Assembly: GCA_900770215.1 (NCBI GenBank)
Contig: CAAGJW010000004.1
Coordinates: 1 to 35,780 of the forward strand
Source: Bacteroidales bacterium
GTDB lineage: Bacteria; Bacteroidota; Bacteroidia; Bacteroidales; Muribaculaceae
Reading direction: 5' to 3'
Length of the DNA: 35,780 bases
Shown: in pieces, positions 1-8,593 of the stretch
How positions within the stretch are numbered: the first letter of the stretch is position 1
Layout: each line of letters opens with the position of its first letter
Made by a program: the position numbers and the translations under genes
The notes under the pieces: generated by a model
What the model was told of the DNA's origin: nothing
The model's input: the letters and a program-made list of their open reading frames with translations, nothing else
Databases searched by the model: none

Positions 1-252
1 ACACCCGAGCACCGCTACTCGGTCTACCTGAAGCAGGCACAAGTGGCCGAGACCGACGTCGTCTCGTGCGGCAAGCAGGGCCTCGACTATGTGGCCGACG
101 TGCTCAAGGTGCTCATCGCGCAGGAGCGCGACATCCTGTCGAGCGCCTCGCAGGCAGGCGACGAGGTGACGGTGTCGATGATGAGCGACTACCTCAAGGA
201 GCAGGAGAAGCTGGCCTGGATGCTGGCCGCCTGGAGCACACGGCAGCAGTGA
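1..252 (+). CDS. dps: Dps-family DNA-protection/ferritin-like protein, 3' end only
   Basis: Frame 1 is open from the first base to a TGA at 250-252, giving the last 83 residues of a protein whose start lies outside the window. The fragment resembles the C-terminal helices of Bacteroides Dps: a helix with an LIAQERDIL core, a short GDEVT loop, then SMMSDYLKEQEKLAWML. Dps forms a cytoplasmic dodecamer that binds DNA and oxidises and stores iron with peroxide. The ferroxidase residues are N-terminal and are not visible here. A GTG at 43 is internal, not a start. The gene converges on oxyR, whose product is known to activate dps in Bacteroides fragilis, so the neighbourhood supports the call. Confidence 0.85.
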   Translation, partial: TPEHRYSVYLKQAQVAETDVVSCGKQGLDYVADVLKVLIAQERDILSSASQAGDEVTVSMMSDYLKEQEKLAWMLAAWSTRQQ

Positions 253-292
253 GCTATTATAACCCTTATATATAACAACGTGTATAGTGAGC

Positions 293-334
293 AATGCACA
301 GGCCGCCATGGCACTGTGCATTCTTTCTCTTTTT
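293..334 (+). terminator. Rho-independent terminator of dps
   Basis: A perfect 9-bp stem (AATGCACAG at 293-301 with CTGTGCATT at 314-322) is extended inside the loop by GCC/GGC. It is followed by CTTTCTCTTTTT. It lies between the convergent dps and oxyR genes. The T-rich tract is on the plus side, so it mainly serves dps. Confidence 0.85.
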
Positions 335-345
335 GGGGGGATGGG

Positions 346-1251
346 CTACTTGGCAAGCAGCAGCGGCGCCACACAGCGGCTTATGCGGTCGATGATGAGC
401 TGGAGCAGCTTGTGGCGCAGGAAGTGGGGCATCGTGATCATCACGATGTCGCGTCGCGGCTCGGGCATGACGAAGCGGTGCACCAGCGAGCGCTGGCGCT
501 CGTTGAGCTGTGCCAGGGCCAACTCGGGGATGAAGGTCACCCCCTTGCCGTTTTCGACGATGCGCATAAAGGTCTCGATGCTGCCCAGCGAGTAAGCCTT
601 CTTGCTGTGGGCCGCGGCCTTGAGGCTGCAAAACTTCACGAGCTGGTCGCGGAAGCAGTGACCCTCGTCGAGCATCCACAGGTAGGCGCCGGCCAGGTCG
701 GTGGTCTTGATGCGCTCCTTGGCCGCCAGCGGGTCGCCCTGGGCCACATAGGCCATGAAGCGCTCGCTGTAGAGCTGGTGGCAGTCGTAGTCGTCGAGGC
801 CGTCGATGCGGGCGACGATGCCGGCATCGATTTCGCCCTCGTTCAGGGCCTGTTTCACCTGGGCTGTCTTCATCTCGACGATGCGCACGTCCATCTCGGG
901 GTGCTCGTTCATGAGCTGGGGGAAGAAGTGCGGGATGAGGTAGGGCGCTATGGTGGGCAGCACGCCTATCACGAAGGTGCCGTGCAGCGTCTCGGTCTCC
1001 TCGTCAACGATCTGCTGCAAGCGTTGTGCCTGGCGCAGCACCTCGCGGGCTTGTGCTATCACGGGCTGGCCGTCGCGGGTGGCCACTACGGGCTGTCGCC
1101 GGCGGTCGAAGAGCTTCACGCCCAGCTCGGCCTCGAGCTTCTGTATCATTGCGCTCAGTGTGGGCTGGGTCACGTCGCACGCAAAGGCGGCTTTGGCAAA
1201 GTTGCCATAGCGATCCAGGGCCACGATATATTCCAGTTGCTGCAGGGTCAT
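346..1251 (-). CDS. oxyR: OxyR, peroxide-responsive LysR-family activator
   Basis: A 301-residue LysR-type regulator. The N-terminal winged HTH spans about residues 1-60 (MTLQQLEYIVAL, then TQPTLSAMIQKLE), followed by a periplasmic-binding-protein-like sensor domain. The redox cysteines fall at Cys199 and Cys208 within GHCFRDQLVKFC, the same spacing and numbering as in E. coli OxyR. The downstream PEPRR motif near residue 263 is also conserved. In the family, peroxide forms the Cys199-Cys208 disulfide and switches on dps, catalase and alkyl hydroperoxide reductase genes. The frame stays open far upstream because of base composition. ATG at 1249-1251 is chosen because MTLQQLEYI is the family N-terminus. 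The upstream lipoprotein gene ends 71 bp away on the same strand, so co-transcription is possible. Confidence 0.95.
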   Translation of the reverse strand: MTLQQLEYIVALDRYGNFAKAAFACDVTQPTLSAMIQKLEAELGVKLFDRRRQPVVATRDGQPVIAQAREVLRQAQRLQQIVDEETETLHGTFVIGVLPTIAPYLIPHFFPQLMNEHPEMDVRIVEMKTAQVKQALNEGEIDAGIVARIDGLDDYDCHQLYSERFMAYVAQGDPLAAKERIKTTDLAGAYLWMLDEGHCFRDQLVKFCSLKAAAHSKKAYSLGSIETFMRIVENGKGVTFIPELALAQLNERQRSLVHRFVMPEPRRDIVMITMPHFLRHKLLQLIIDRISRCVAPLLLAK

Positions 1252-1322
1252 GCCAAGAGAGATGTGTTGGTTTTGAAAAATGTGTACTCGATGTTTTTGG
1301 CTGTCATTGTCACAGGGCGTCG

Positions 1323-1850
1323 CTACAGCTTCGGCTGCGTGGCGGTGATGTTGCCCTCGTCGTCGACGTGGTAGGCCACCGTGATGCCGCTGGCCCGGGC
1401 AAGGGTGGCGGGCACGTCGGCACGGGCTGTCGTGGCTGCCTCCACGATTGTCACGGGGTTGCCGTGGAAGCTCGCCCCCGAGCCGGCACTGGTGATGATG
1501 TTGATGCGGGCTGTGGTGTGCAGGGTGTAGCTCTCGCGCGTGAGCTCGCTGCCAGGCTTGGGCGTGAACGTGACGCTGAAGCCGAAGTCGGCAGGCAGGT
1601 CGGCAGTCACCGTGCGGGTCCACGTGTTGCCGTCGAGGTCGGCAGCGGTGATGGTGCGGCTTTGGGTTTTTTCGCCGTCGGTGTATTTTATCGTTACTTG
1701 TGCGGCGGCATCCATGACGTCGTCGCCCAGGGTGATGCTGTAGCTTGCCTTGCCGTAGGGCACTGGCTCGCTGGCGTTGTTGCCCGCGCAGCCCGCCACC
1801 ACCGGAAGCAGCGTGGCGCCCAGCAGGAATGCTATCAATTTTCTCGTCAT
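1323..1850 (-). CDS. Small putative outer-membrane lipoprotein, unknown function
   Basis: A 175-residue protein with a typical lipoprotein signal: MTRK, a hydrophobic core, then VVAGC with the lipidated Cys at residue 21. The mature part is acidic and Thr-rich with alternating polar and hydrophobic residues, suggesting a small beta-sandwich or Ig-like fold exposed in the periplasm or at the surface. I do not recognise a family. It ends 71 bp upstream of oxyR on the same strand and has a promoter-like -7 element 28-35 bp upstream of its ATG. Whether it belongs to an oxidative-stress unit is inference from position only. Confidence 0.75.
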   Translation of the reverse strand: MTRKLIAFLLGATLLPVVAGCAGNNASEPVPYGKASYSITLGDDVMDAAAQVTIKYTDGEKTQSRTITAADLDGNTWTRTVTADLPADFGFSVTFTPKPGSELTRESYTLHTTARINIITSAGSGASFHGNPVTIVEAATTARADVPATLARASGITVAYHVDDEGNITATQPKL

Positions 1851-1877
1851 TTTCAGGTCGTTTTTTCTTGTTTATAA

Positions 1878-1885
1878 CAAATGTA
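1878..1885 (-). promoter_or_regulatory. Bacteroidetes-type -7 element for the 1323-1850 lipoprotein gene
   Basis: Read on the minus strand this is TACATTTG, an exact TAnnTTTG match. It would give a transcript start near 1870, about 20 nt before the start codon. The -33 TTG is not clearly present at the expected distance. The rest of the 1851-2044 gap shows no gene. Confidence 0.5.
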
Positions 1886-2044
1886 GAGATAAATTTCCTC
1901 ACCAGGAAATTTTTGCCCCTTATTTTGGCGACAGCCCACACTCGCACGAGGTTGGCGGCAGGGCAGGAGTGAAAAAAGCGAGGCTGGCCCATTACTCTAC
2001 TTTTTGCCCGTTTCTGCACAGCTTATTTTCTATATGACATTCAG

Positions 2045-5000
2045 TTAAGAAACCCAGCTGTAGCCTTGCACGGCCATGTCGGCGAGGTGGTTGAGCAGCA
2101 GGCGTGATTTGGTGGTGAATGCTTCCCGGTCATAGCTCAGGGGCAGGTCATCGTTGAGGGATTTCTGGATTAGGCCATACACCATTGAGCGGGGTTGCTC
2201 GTCCTTATACCAGTCTACCACCATCAGGCGGTCTTTCTCGGCTACGAGTTTTTGGTAGAGATTCTTGGAGGCGAGTATCACCTTTTGCTCCTCGGCCTTG
2301 GTGAGCTTGCGGCCTTGGATGAGGAGGTCGTAGATTTCCAGTTCTTCCTCGGTCAAGTCCATCTGGGTGGAGCGGTCCTGCTCTGTCTTGAGGTCGGCAA
2401 TGAGCTGGAGCAGCTTCTCGTAGTAGGCCGCATTTGCTGTGCCACCTGCATTGTATCGGTCGATGATGCTCTTGTATCGCTGGGAGAAGGGTATTCTGGT
2501 GCAATTCTTCTTGATGAGCTGCTCGAGGGCAGCCTCGATATAGGCTCGCAGGTCATCAATCTCCAGTGCCTTGTAGGGGGTGGAGTTGAGCTCCTTGCGC
2601 AGGCCGTCGATGTCGACCTTGCTCAGGTCAATCACCTTGCCCTGGTGAATGCCGTATACGGTCTCCTTTTCGCCAAACGTAGTGGCCGACACACTGCTGT
2701 CGAGAGTGTTGGCCAGCCTCAACTTGGCACGATTCAGTTTCTCGTCGTCAATTGTATTGAAAAACAGGCCGTTGAGGTAGTCAAGCGGGGCGAATTTCTC
2801 ATTGTGCCAGCCAAGCTCAAATATCTCGGGCTTGGCAGCGTCATAGAGGTTGCGCAGCAGGTTGGTCATCACCTTGAACCGCTCTTTCCACTCGTCTTTC
2901 TCCAGTATCTTGTTGTAGGCTTGGCGTAGCAGGTCAAGCTTGTCGAGTGCGTCACCATCGGCAATGATGTGGTCAAGGTTTACGCCTATTCCCTTTAAGA
3001 ATGCGTCACACTCGGCAATGCAGCCATCTATGTTGTCAATCAGCTGCTCAATGTTCTTGGCTGGGAAGGGGTTGCCATCGTCGGTTGAGGCATAATCGGC
3101 CAGTGCCTGCCTCATGTAATGAAACACGTTCACATAGTCCACCACAATGCCACAGGTCTTGCCCGGAAACACACGGTTGGCTCGTGCTATGGCTTGCATC
3201 AAGGTGTGCCCCTTCATGGGCTTGTCGAGGTAGAGGGTGGAGAGCGATGGCACGTCGAAGCCTGTGAGCCACATAGCGCACACAAACACCAGTTGCAGCT
3301 TGTCGTTCTTGTCCTTGAAGCGGTCTTCAATGTCTTTGCCCTCGGGTGAAATCTCCTTCATTTTCTTGCGGTGATAGGTAATGTCAAGGCCTTGGGCAGC
3401 AAATTTTTCCACCTCGTCGGCCTCCTCGCTCACCACCACAGCCATTTCCACCTTGTCCATATAGTTGATGATGGCGGTGAGGCGCTTGTAGTCCTCATCT
3501 TTTTTTGCCTCGCTACGCTCTTTCATCAGAGCTTTCTTCTCCTCGGCCCAGTAGTGCTGCACCTTGTCATACATTTTCACTGCGGTGTATTTGTCTACGC
3601 TCACCACCATGCCCTTGCCCAGGAAACCCCGCCGGGGGAAGTGGTGGGCTATGTCTCGGGCTATGCGGTCGAGACGGCCGTCACGCTTGATTACCTCAAG
3701 TATTCTCGACCCCGAGTTCTCAAGCATCTCTTGCTCTCGGTCGTTGAGGTTCTCATCCTCCACAATCTTGTCGATGTCGGTGTCGAGCCATTTGTTGTCC
3801 AGCCCCACCTCGGGCACACGTCGGCTGTAGAAGAGGGGCACTGTGCTGCCGTCGGCAATGGCTTGGGCAAAGTTATACTCCGACACGTAGTCGCCAAACC
3901 ACTGGTTGGTCAACCTCTTTGAGCCCAGCAGCGGGGTGCCGGTGAAAGCTATATAATTGGCATTGGGCAGACCGGTGTGCATGTTCTCGGCCAGCTGCTT
4001 GTATTGGGTGCGGTGTGCCTCATCTACCAGCACAAAGATGTCGTTGCGTGTCGACAGCAGTGGATATTTCTGGGTCTTGTCATACTGGAATTTCTGTATC
4101 AGGGTGAAGACCATGGGCTTATTGGTGCTCAGGAACTCACGCAGCTGGGCGGCATTTTTGGGCTGGCACTCCTCCTTGTCTCCTATCACCTCGGTGCGGA
4201 CGAAGGTCTTGTGTATCTGTGTGTCAAGGTCTTCTCGGTCGGTAATGACCAGGAAGGTGAAGTTGCCGTGCAGCTTGCGCCTCATTTTGCGCACCAGCAT
4301 CACCATACTGTAGCTCTTGCCCGAGCCCTGTGTGTGCCAGAACACACCCAGCTTGCCACTGAGCTCCTCTCGTCTCTCCACATTGCGCATCAGGTTGTTC
4401 ACACCCAGGTATTGGTGGTTCTTGGCGATTATCTTGGTGCGCTTGTTGTCGTAGAAGATGAAGTTCTCAATATAGTCGAGCAACCGCTCCTTGCGCAGCA
4501 GCCCGTCGATAAGGCAGGTGATTGATGTGCCATGCTCAGCTATTTGCTCACGGTTGATTTTCTCTTTCTCGTTGTCCACATGCAGCCACTCAAAGTAGAA
4601 CTCATAGCCACTGCTCCATGCTCCAAGCTTGGTTTGCAGCCCGTTGGAGAGCACGCATATCTGGTTGAAGGCAAATATATTGGGTATGTCCTTGCGGTAG
4701 CTCACCAGGTTCTTATCGTAGGCTTCCTCCACCTTCACCGTTGAGTTCTTGAGCTCGATAAACACCACTGGCAGCCCGTTGACAAAGAGCAGCACATCGG
4801 GACGGCGATAGCGGAACCTGCCCTTTATCCACATCTGGTTCACGCAGTGGAAGTCGTTGCTTTCCACGTGGTCAAAGTCAATGAGCCTCACGATGTCGAA
4901 GTCCTCCTTGCCGTTGCGCTTCACCTTCACGTTGATGCCATTCCTTATCTGGTTGTATAGGCGGTAGTTGGTGTCTACCATATCGGTATTGGTGAAGTCC

Positions 5001-5245
5001 TTGCGCAAGTCGCGCACAATGCCAGCGAGCACCTCGGGGTCAACCTGCGGGTTGATGCGTTTCAAGGCACCCAGAAGCACCTTGGGCAATATGCACTCGG
5101 CTGGGTTGGCACGGCCTGTGCGGCTCACGTCGTCCTGAGCTGGCACACTGGGGTCACACTCAATGCGCTTCCACCCAAGCTCTGGCTGGGAGAGCCTGTT
5201 GCATATCGCTTGCTCTATGTCGTCTTCACTTATGAATGATTTCAT
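2045..5245 (-). CDS. hsdR: Type I restriction enzyme, R (restriction/translocase) subunit HsdR
   Basis: A 1066-residue protein of normal HsdR length. The N-terminal endonuclease domain carries the PD-(D/E)xK core: Asp150 in RRPDVLLF, then Glu164 and Lys166 in FIELKNS. The superfamily 2 translocase follows: Walker A GSGKS at 307-311, DEAH at 408-411, FTGTP at 434-438, and motif VI QAIARANRVFPG near residue 690. The C-terminal helical part should dock on the methyltransferase core. HsdR uses ATP to pull DNA past the bound complex and cuts unmodified DNA at a distance. It is the last gene of hsdM-hsdS-hsdR, 131 bp downstream of hsdS. Start is ATG at 5243-5245. All motifs are intact, so the enzyme looks functional. 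Confidence 0.96.
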   Translation of the reverse strand: MKSFISEDDIEQAICNRLSQPELGWKRIECDPSVPAQDDVSRTGRANPAECILPKVLLGALKRINPQVDPEVLAGIVRDLRKDFTNTDMVDTNYRLYNQIRNGINVKVKRNGKEDFDIVRLIDFDHVESNDFHCVNQMWIKGRFRYRRPDVLLFVNGLPVVFIELKNSTVKVEEAYDKNLVSYRKDIPNIFAFNQICVLSNGLQTKLGAWSSGYEFYFEWLHVDNEKEKINREQIAEHGTSITCLIDGLLRKERLLDYIENFIFYDNKRTKIIAKNHQYLGVNNLMRNVERREELSGKLGVFWHTQGSGKSYSMVMLVRKMRRKLHGNFTFLVITDREDLDTQIHKTFVRTEVIGDKEECQPKNAAQLREFLSTNKPMVFTLIQKFQYDKTQKYPLLSTRNDIFVLVDEAHRTQYKQLAENMHTGLPNANYIAFTGTPLLGSKRLTNQWFGDYVSEYNFAQAIADGSTVPLFYSRRVPEVGLDNKWLDTDIDKIVEDENLNDREQEMLENSGSRILEVIKRDGRLDRIARDIAHHFPRRGFLGKGMVVSVDKYTAVKMYDKVQHYWAEEKKALMKERSEAKKDEDYKRLTAIINYMDKVEMAVVVSEEADEVEKFAAQGLDITYHRKKMKEISPEGKDIEDRFKDKNDKLQLVFVCAMWLTGFDVPSLSTLYLDKPMKGHTLMQAIARANRVFPGKTCGIVVDYVNVFHYMRQALADYASTDDGNPFPAKNIEQLIDNIDGCIAECDAFLKGIGVNLDHIIADGDALDKLDLLRQAYNKILEKDEWKERFKVMTNLLRNLYDAAKPEIFELGWHNEKFAPLDYLNGLFFNTIDDEKLNRAKLRLANTLDSSVSATTFGEKETVYGIHQGKVIDLSKVDIDGLRKELNSTPYKALEIDDLRAYIEAALEQLIKKNCTRIPFSQRYKSIIDRYNAGGTANAAYYEKLLQLIADLKTEQDRSTQMDLTEEELEIYDLLIQGRKLTKAEEQKVILASKNLYQKLVAEKDRLMVVDWYKDEQPRSMVYGLIQKSLNDDLPLSYDREAFTTKSRLLLNHLADMAVQGYSWVS

Positions 5246-5312
5246 AACTCTTGTAATATAAAAACTGCTACTTCATTTTCCTCGCCTACGTGTCCAGTAA
5301 ATGTCGATTTGG

Positions 5313-5339
5313 TTAACACGTTGCTTGCTTCATGTTAAG
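5313..5339. repeat. hsdS-hsdR intergenic repeat, copy 1
   Basis: A 27-bp element that starts with TTAACACGTT and ends with CATGTTAAG. Its ends form an inverted repeat (TTAACA and TGTTAA). It recurs 42 bp away at 5355-5381 with only the central bases changed. It lies in the hsdR leader, 68-94 bp before the start codon. Confidence 0.75.
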
Positions 5340-5354
5340 CAAATGCCCATTTCT

Positions 5355-5381
5355 TTAACACGTTATTCGCCTCATGTTAAG
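5355..5381. repeat. hsdS-hsdR intergenic repeat, copy 2, overlapping the hsdS stop codon
   Basis: The second copy of the 27-bp element (TTAACACGTT, variable centre, CATGTTAAG). The hsdS stop codon (TTA on the plus strand, 5377-5379) is part of the right arm. The pair could be an operator for a dimeric regulator, an mRNA structure limiting hsdR expression, or a recombination site. None of these is shown by sequence alone. Confidence 0.75.
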
Positions 5382-6606
5382 TTTTTGGACTTTCTTTAAT
5401 ACGAGAATCCACTTCCAGCTTGCCGATCATCAACCTCGGCAACAACAAGTCCCGCTGCTTGGCAAGAAGCCTGTTCTTGTTAAGGAGTAAGTTACTTTCA
5501 TCCATTGCTTCTGTTATTATTTTATTTGCCTTATTCAGGAGCTCCTTTGAGGGTATAAGGACTTTTATCTTTTTTAAATGCTTATCTCCTAAGTGAGCTA
5601 CGGTAGTGCCCGAAATTACTTGTTCCCAATATTTTATCTGGGGCCTAATTGCAAGAAATAAAAAGTAGTTACTTATGGTGTCTTCTTTGCTATTAAGCAT
5701 GACTACTCGCTGGTTCAAAAATGCTCGTTCTCCATTCCATAGGCACATGTGGAAAATGCCATCCATACCGACTAGAATTGCATTCTTCTTGATAAGATAC
5801 TTGTCTTCGCAAGTTTCATCAGTAAATGTCTCAGTATGGTTGTCCAGAATATCTCTGATTCTAACCACGGGGGTTAAACTTGAATCATTACAAAATCTAT
5901 TTGATTTGAAGGCATATCCATAAACTACTTCAGCTAAATCAAATAAGTTCACTCTTTTCCAGCCGGAGGGGATGCCGTTGTGCATTGGGGTGTGTTCGTG
6001 GCCGGGGAAACGAAAGCGGACGAACCACTCCTTGTAAAGGTTCTCGGCCATCTGCTCGAGCAGGCGGATGCGCTTGTTGTTGTTTTCAATCAAGTCGTCG
6101 TAGGCCGAGAGTATCCCCGCAATCCTCTGCTGAGAAGCAAGTGGAGGAAGACTTATACTAATATTTTTTAACTTACTAATAGTCAATGCAGGTTGAGCTG
6201 CTCCCAAGCTTAATATTTTAAGTATTTGTCTTCCAGGATTTGATTTTATCCAAAGAAACAAATATGAAGGGTCAACCAAATTGCGTTTATATTTTCTAAA
6301 CCAAGTTAAATTGCCATCTTTAAAATAGAACCTATCGGATTGTTTTACCAAATATGGAATACCAATAGTCCCAACAGAAGTTAAAAGAATATCTTCTTTA
6401 ACTGGCACACCAAACTTGGACTTAATTTCATCATATCTTTCCTTTGAAATAAAGAGTTCTGTGTCTATGTTAGCATGATTGTAAAGTTCTATTATTTCTT
6501 TCGAACGATAGAATGGAACTCCAAATGTTTGATATTCTTTGTAAAATATTCTTTTTGAAGAAGTTATTTCACATAAAAAGCCTAATTTGTAGGAATTATT
6601 TTTCAT
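5377..6606 (-). CDS. hsdS: Type I restriction enzyme, S (DNA specificity) subunit HsdS
   Basis: A 409-residue full-length specificity subunit. Target recognition domain 1 covers about residues 1-150. The central conserved coiled-coil region follows at about 152-215 (LPPLASQQRIAGIL, then LLEQMAENLYKEWFVRFRFPG). Target recognition domain 2 is about 216-350, and a distal coiled coil (LLAKQRDLLLPRLMIGKLE) closes the protein. The two recognition domains each read half of a bipartite target. Both recognition-domain segments are visibly A+T-rich with many AAA/TTT runs, while the central region is G+C-rich like hsdM and hsdR. This points to domain exchange with a lower-G+C donor. The gene starts 12 bp after hsdM ends, so the two are co-transcribed. 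Confidence 0.94.
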   Translation of the reverse strand: MKNNSYKLGFLCEITSSKRIFYKEYQTFGVPFYRSKEIIELYNHANIDTELFISKERYDEIKSKFGVPVKEDILLTSVGTIGIPYLVKQSDRFYFKDGNLTWFRKYKRNLVDPSYLFLWIKSNPGRQILKILSLGAAQPALTISKLKNISISLPPLASQQRIAGILSAYDDLIENNNKRIRLLEQMAENLYKEWFVRFRFPGHEHTPMHNGIPSGWKRVNLFDLAEVVYGYAFKSNRFCNDSSLTPVVRIRDILDNHTETFTDETCEDKYLIKKNAILVGMDGIFHMCLWNGERAFLNQRVVMLNSKEDTISNYFLFLAIRPQIKYWEQVISGTTVAHLGDKHLKKIKVLIPSKELLNKANKIITEAMDESNLLLNKNRLLAKQRDLLLPRLMIGKLEVDSRIKESPKT

Positions 6607-6618
6607 ACCCAGTTCCTC

Positions 6619-8295
6619 CTATCCAAACAGTTGCTTTAGGTTGGTTTCAATCTCGGTCTCGAGGGCTTTGGCCTGGGTTGAGAGCTGGGTGTATTGCTCG
6701 TTGAGGGTAAGCATCTGGGTGCGGAATTCGTCGGCGGTCATGCCATCGTCTTCAATCACCACACCCACGTAGCGGCCTGCATTCAGGCTGTAGTCGTTGT
6801 CGATAATGCCATCCTCACCATCGAGCTTGGCCACCTTGCACAAGCCCACCACATCTTGGTATTTGCCATCGGGCCAGCGGTCAAGCAGCCAGTGGGCTTC
6901 GGCTTGCTTGCCGGCTGCCTTGTATTCGTCGACCAGTGCCCAGAAGGCTTGGCTGTCACCCTCGTAGAGGCGGCTTATGATGCCCAGGTTCTTGATTTGC
7001 TCGGGCGAGAACTTGCGGTGAGCCCTGTCAACCTGGGTGAAGATGTTGCGAGCGTCGATAAAGAGTATCTCGTCACGGCGGGTGCGCTTCTTGTTGAAAA
7101 ACCACAGGGTGGCTGGAAGCGTCACGGTGGAGAACATATTGCTGGGTAGCGTCACCATCTGGCTGATGATGCCATCCTCTATCATCTTCTTGCGTATCTC
7201 CAGCTCCGAGCCTCCTGCATCGCTTGCTGAGTTGGCCATCACGAGGGCTGCCTTGCCATTGTCATTTAGGGCGGTGACAAAGTAGCCAATCCACAGGTAG
7301 TTGGCATTGGGCACGGTCTCCTTCTTGTCGGAGCCCTTCTTGCCCTGCTTGGTCTTGTTGCGGGGCACACCGTAGGTATTGAAGCGGGGGTCGTCGATCA
7401 CCTTGTCGAGCACCACCTCATCAACGTTGAATGGGGGATTGGCCATCACATAATCGAAGCGGCCAAATGCGTCGTAAGGGTCACTGTAGAAGGAGTTGGC
7501 CTCGGTGATTTCGCCCCTCACGTTGTTGAGCAAGAGGTTCATCTTGGCCAGCTTCACGGTGTCGGGGTCCTTCTCCACACCATAGCAGCGGAAGTGCATC
7601 ATCTGCTCACTGGTGGCATTGTGGCGGTGCATGTAGCGGGCAGCCTGCACAAACATGCCTCCCGATCCGCAGGCCGGGTCGAGAAACTTCTTGTCACCAG
7701 TGGTGGGCTGGAGCACCTCTACCATATATTGAACCACGCTGGCCGGGGTGTAGAATGCTCCGCCACCTTGACCCTCGGCAAGCGCGAAGTTGCCAAGGAA
7801 GTATTCATAGATTTCGCCAAAGAGGTCGATGTTGATATTCTCGGGTATGTCCTTAAACACGCGCACGATGCGGCTCAGCAACTCGGGCTCCTCCTCGGGA
7901 ACCAGCTGGCCATACACCTCCTTGGGCAGCACACCCTCCATCTTGGGATTCTCCTGCTCAATGGCCTCCATGGCCTGCTTCACCAGCAAAGCCTTGCCGG
8001 CATTGTCGGGAGCGTCGTTGATGTAGTCAAAGTAGGCACACTCGGGCAAGTAGAAGCCACACTTCTCGATGGCAATGTCCTTGTAGCTGCGTTCCATGCG
8101 GGTGCCCTTGTATTGCCCATAGTCGGCATCAATCTCCTGCTTGTGCTGCTTGAAGAGCACATCGGCATAGCGCAAGAAAATGAGCCCGAGTATAGGCTGG
8201 CCATAGCGGTTGGCTGCAAGGTGGGCTCCTGCGCGCAGCATGTCGGCTGAGTGCCACAGGCGGTCTTTGAGGTCTTTGAGTTCTGTATCTGTCAT
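6619..8295 (-). CDS. hsdM: Type I restriction-modification methyltransferase subunit HsdM
   Basis: A 558-residue N6-adenine methyltransferase. The N-terminal helical domain (about 1-150) is typical of HsdM_N. The AdoMet-binding motif DPACGSGG is at 206-213 and the catalytic NPPF motif at 286-289 (VMANPPFN). The C-terminus is helical and would contact HsdS. HsdM2-HsdS methylates the host target and HsdM2-HsdS-HsdR2 restricts foreign DNA. It is first in the operon, with a -7 element about 25 bp upstream of the ATG at 8293-8295. No truncation is seen. Confidence 0.96.
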   Translation of the reverse strand: MTDTELKDLKDRLWHSADMLRAGAHLAANRYGQPILGLIFLRYADVLFKQHKQEIDADYGQYKGTRMERSYKDIAIEKCGFYLPECAYFDYINDAPDNAGKALLVKQAMEAIEQENPKMEGVLPKEVYGQLVPEEEPELLSRIVRVFKDIPENINIDLFGEIYEYFLGNFALAEGQGGGAFYTPASVVQYMVEVLQPTTGDKKFLDPACGSGGMFVQAARYMHRHNATSEQMMHFRCYGVEKDPDTVKLAKMNLLLNNVRGEITEANSFYSDPYDAFGRFDYVMANPPFNVDEVVLDKVIDDPRFNTYGVPRNKTKQGKKGSDKKETVPNANYLWIGYFVTALNDNGKAALVMANSASDAGGSELEIRKKMIEDGIISQMVTLPSNMFSTVTLPATLWFFNKKRTRRDEILFIDARNIFTQVDRAHRKFSPEQIKNLGIISRLYEGDSQAFWALVDEYKAAGKQAEAHWLLDRWPDGKYQDVVGLCKVAKLDGEDGIIDNDYSLNAGRYVGVVIEDDGMTADEFRTQMLTLNEQYTQLSTQAKALETEIETNLKQLFG

Positions 8296-8317
8296 AGCAT
8301 GTTTTTGTTCTAAATTT

Positions 8318-8325
8318 CAAAGATA
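8318..8325 (-). promoter_or_regulatory. -7 element of the hsdMSR operon
   Basis: The minus strand reads TATCTTTG, an exact TAnnTTTG match. The predicted transcript start near 8311 leaves a leader of only about 16 nt. No clear TTG is seen at the -33 position. The rest of 8326-8450 holds nothing I can identify. Confidence 0.5.
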
Positions 8326-8453
8326 ACAAATTAGCTCGAGAAAATTAAGGAAACACGCCAAAAACCGCTCAAATTCTTCACCATCACAGCCCACAGGGGA
8401 GAAAACAAAAGTGTCCCGATAACTTGCGGCTTGCTTGTCGCCATATAATAATT

Positions 8454-8483
8454 GAGGCTGGTAATCGATTAATTACCAGCCTC
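8454..8483 (-). terminator. Terminator of tRNA-Leu
   Basis: A perfect 12-bp inverted repeat (GAGGCTGGTAAT / ATTACCAGCCTC) with a 6-nt loop, just 3' of the tRNA. On the minus strand it is followed by an A/T-rich stretch (AATTATTATAT) rather than a pure T run. Confidence 0.7.
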
Positions 8484-8491
8484 ATGCAATG

Positions 8492-8573
8492 TGCCCAAGA
8501 AAGGACTCGAACCTTCACGCCTTGCGGCACACGCACCTGAAACGTGCGCGTCTACCAATTCCGCCACTTGGGC
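8492..8573 (-). tRNA. tRNA-Leu (anticodon CAG)
   Basis: The minus strand folds as a class II tRNA. The 7-bp acceptor stem is GCCCAAG/CTTGGGC with discriminator A. The D arm carries GGCGGAATTGGTAGACGC. The anticodon stem is CACGT/GCGTG around the loop TTCAGGT, so the anticodon is CAG. A long variable arm (TGCCGCAAGGCG) and the T arm GGTTCGAGTCC complete it. The 3' CCA is not encoded. The RNA is 82 nt, reads CUG codons, and has its own promoter and terminator. Confidence 0.95.
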
Positions 8574-8593
8574 ATTTGGCTTATTTGCGAGTG

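Noticed and set aside
346..2019. A single 557-codon frame covering oxyR and upstream sequence
   Set aside because: Only the part from 1251 down matches OxyR. The upstream part is antisense to the lipoprotein gene and has no family-like sequence; ATG at 1249-1251 gives the standard N-terminus.
8492..8573. tRNA-Leu as attachment site of an island carrying the hsd operon
   Set aside because: The tRNA 3' end faces the hsd genes, but I see no integrase and no repeat of the tRNA 3' end at the far side (1851-2044).
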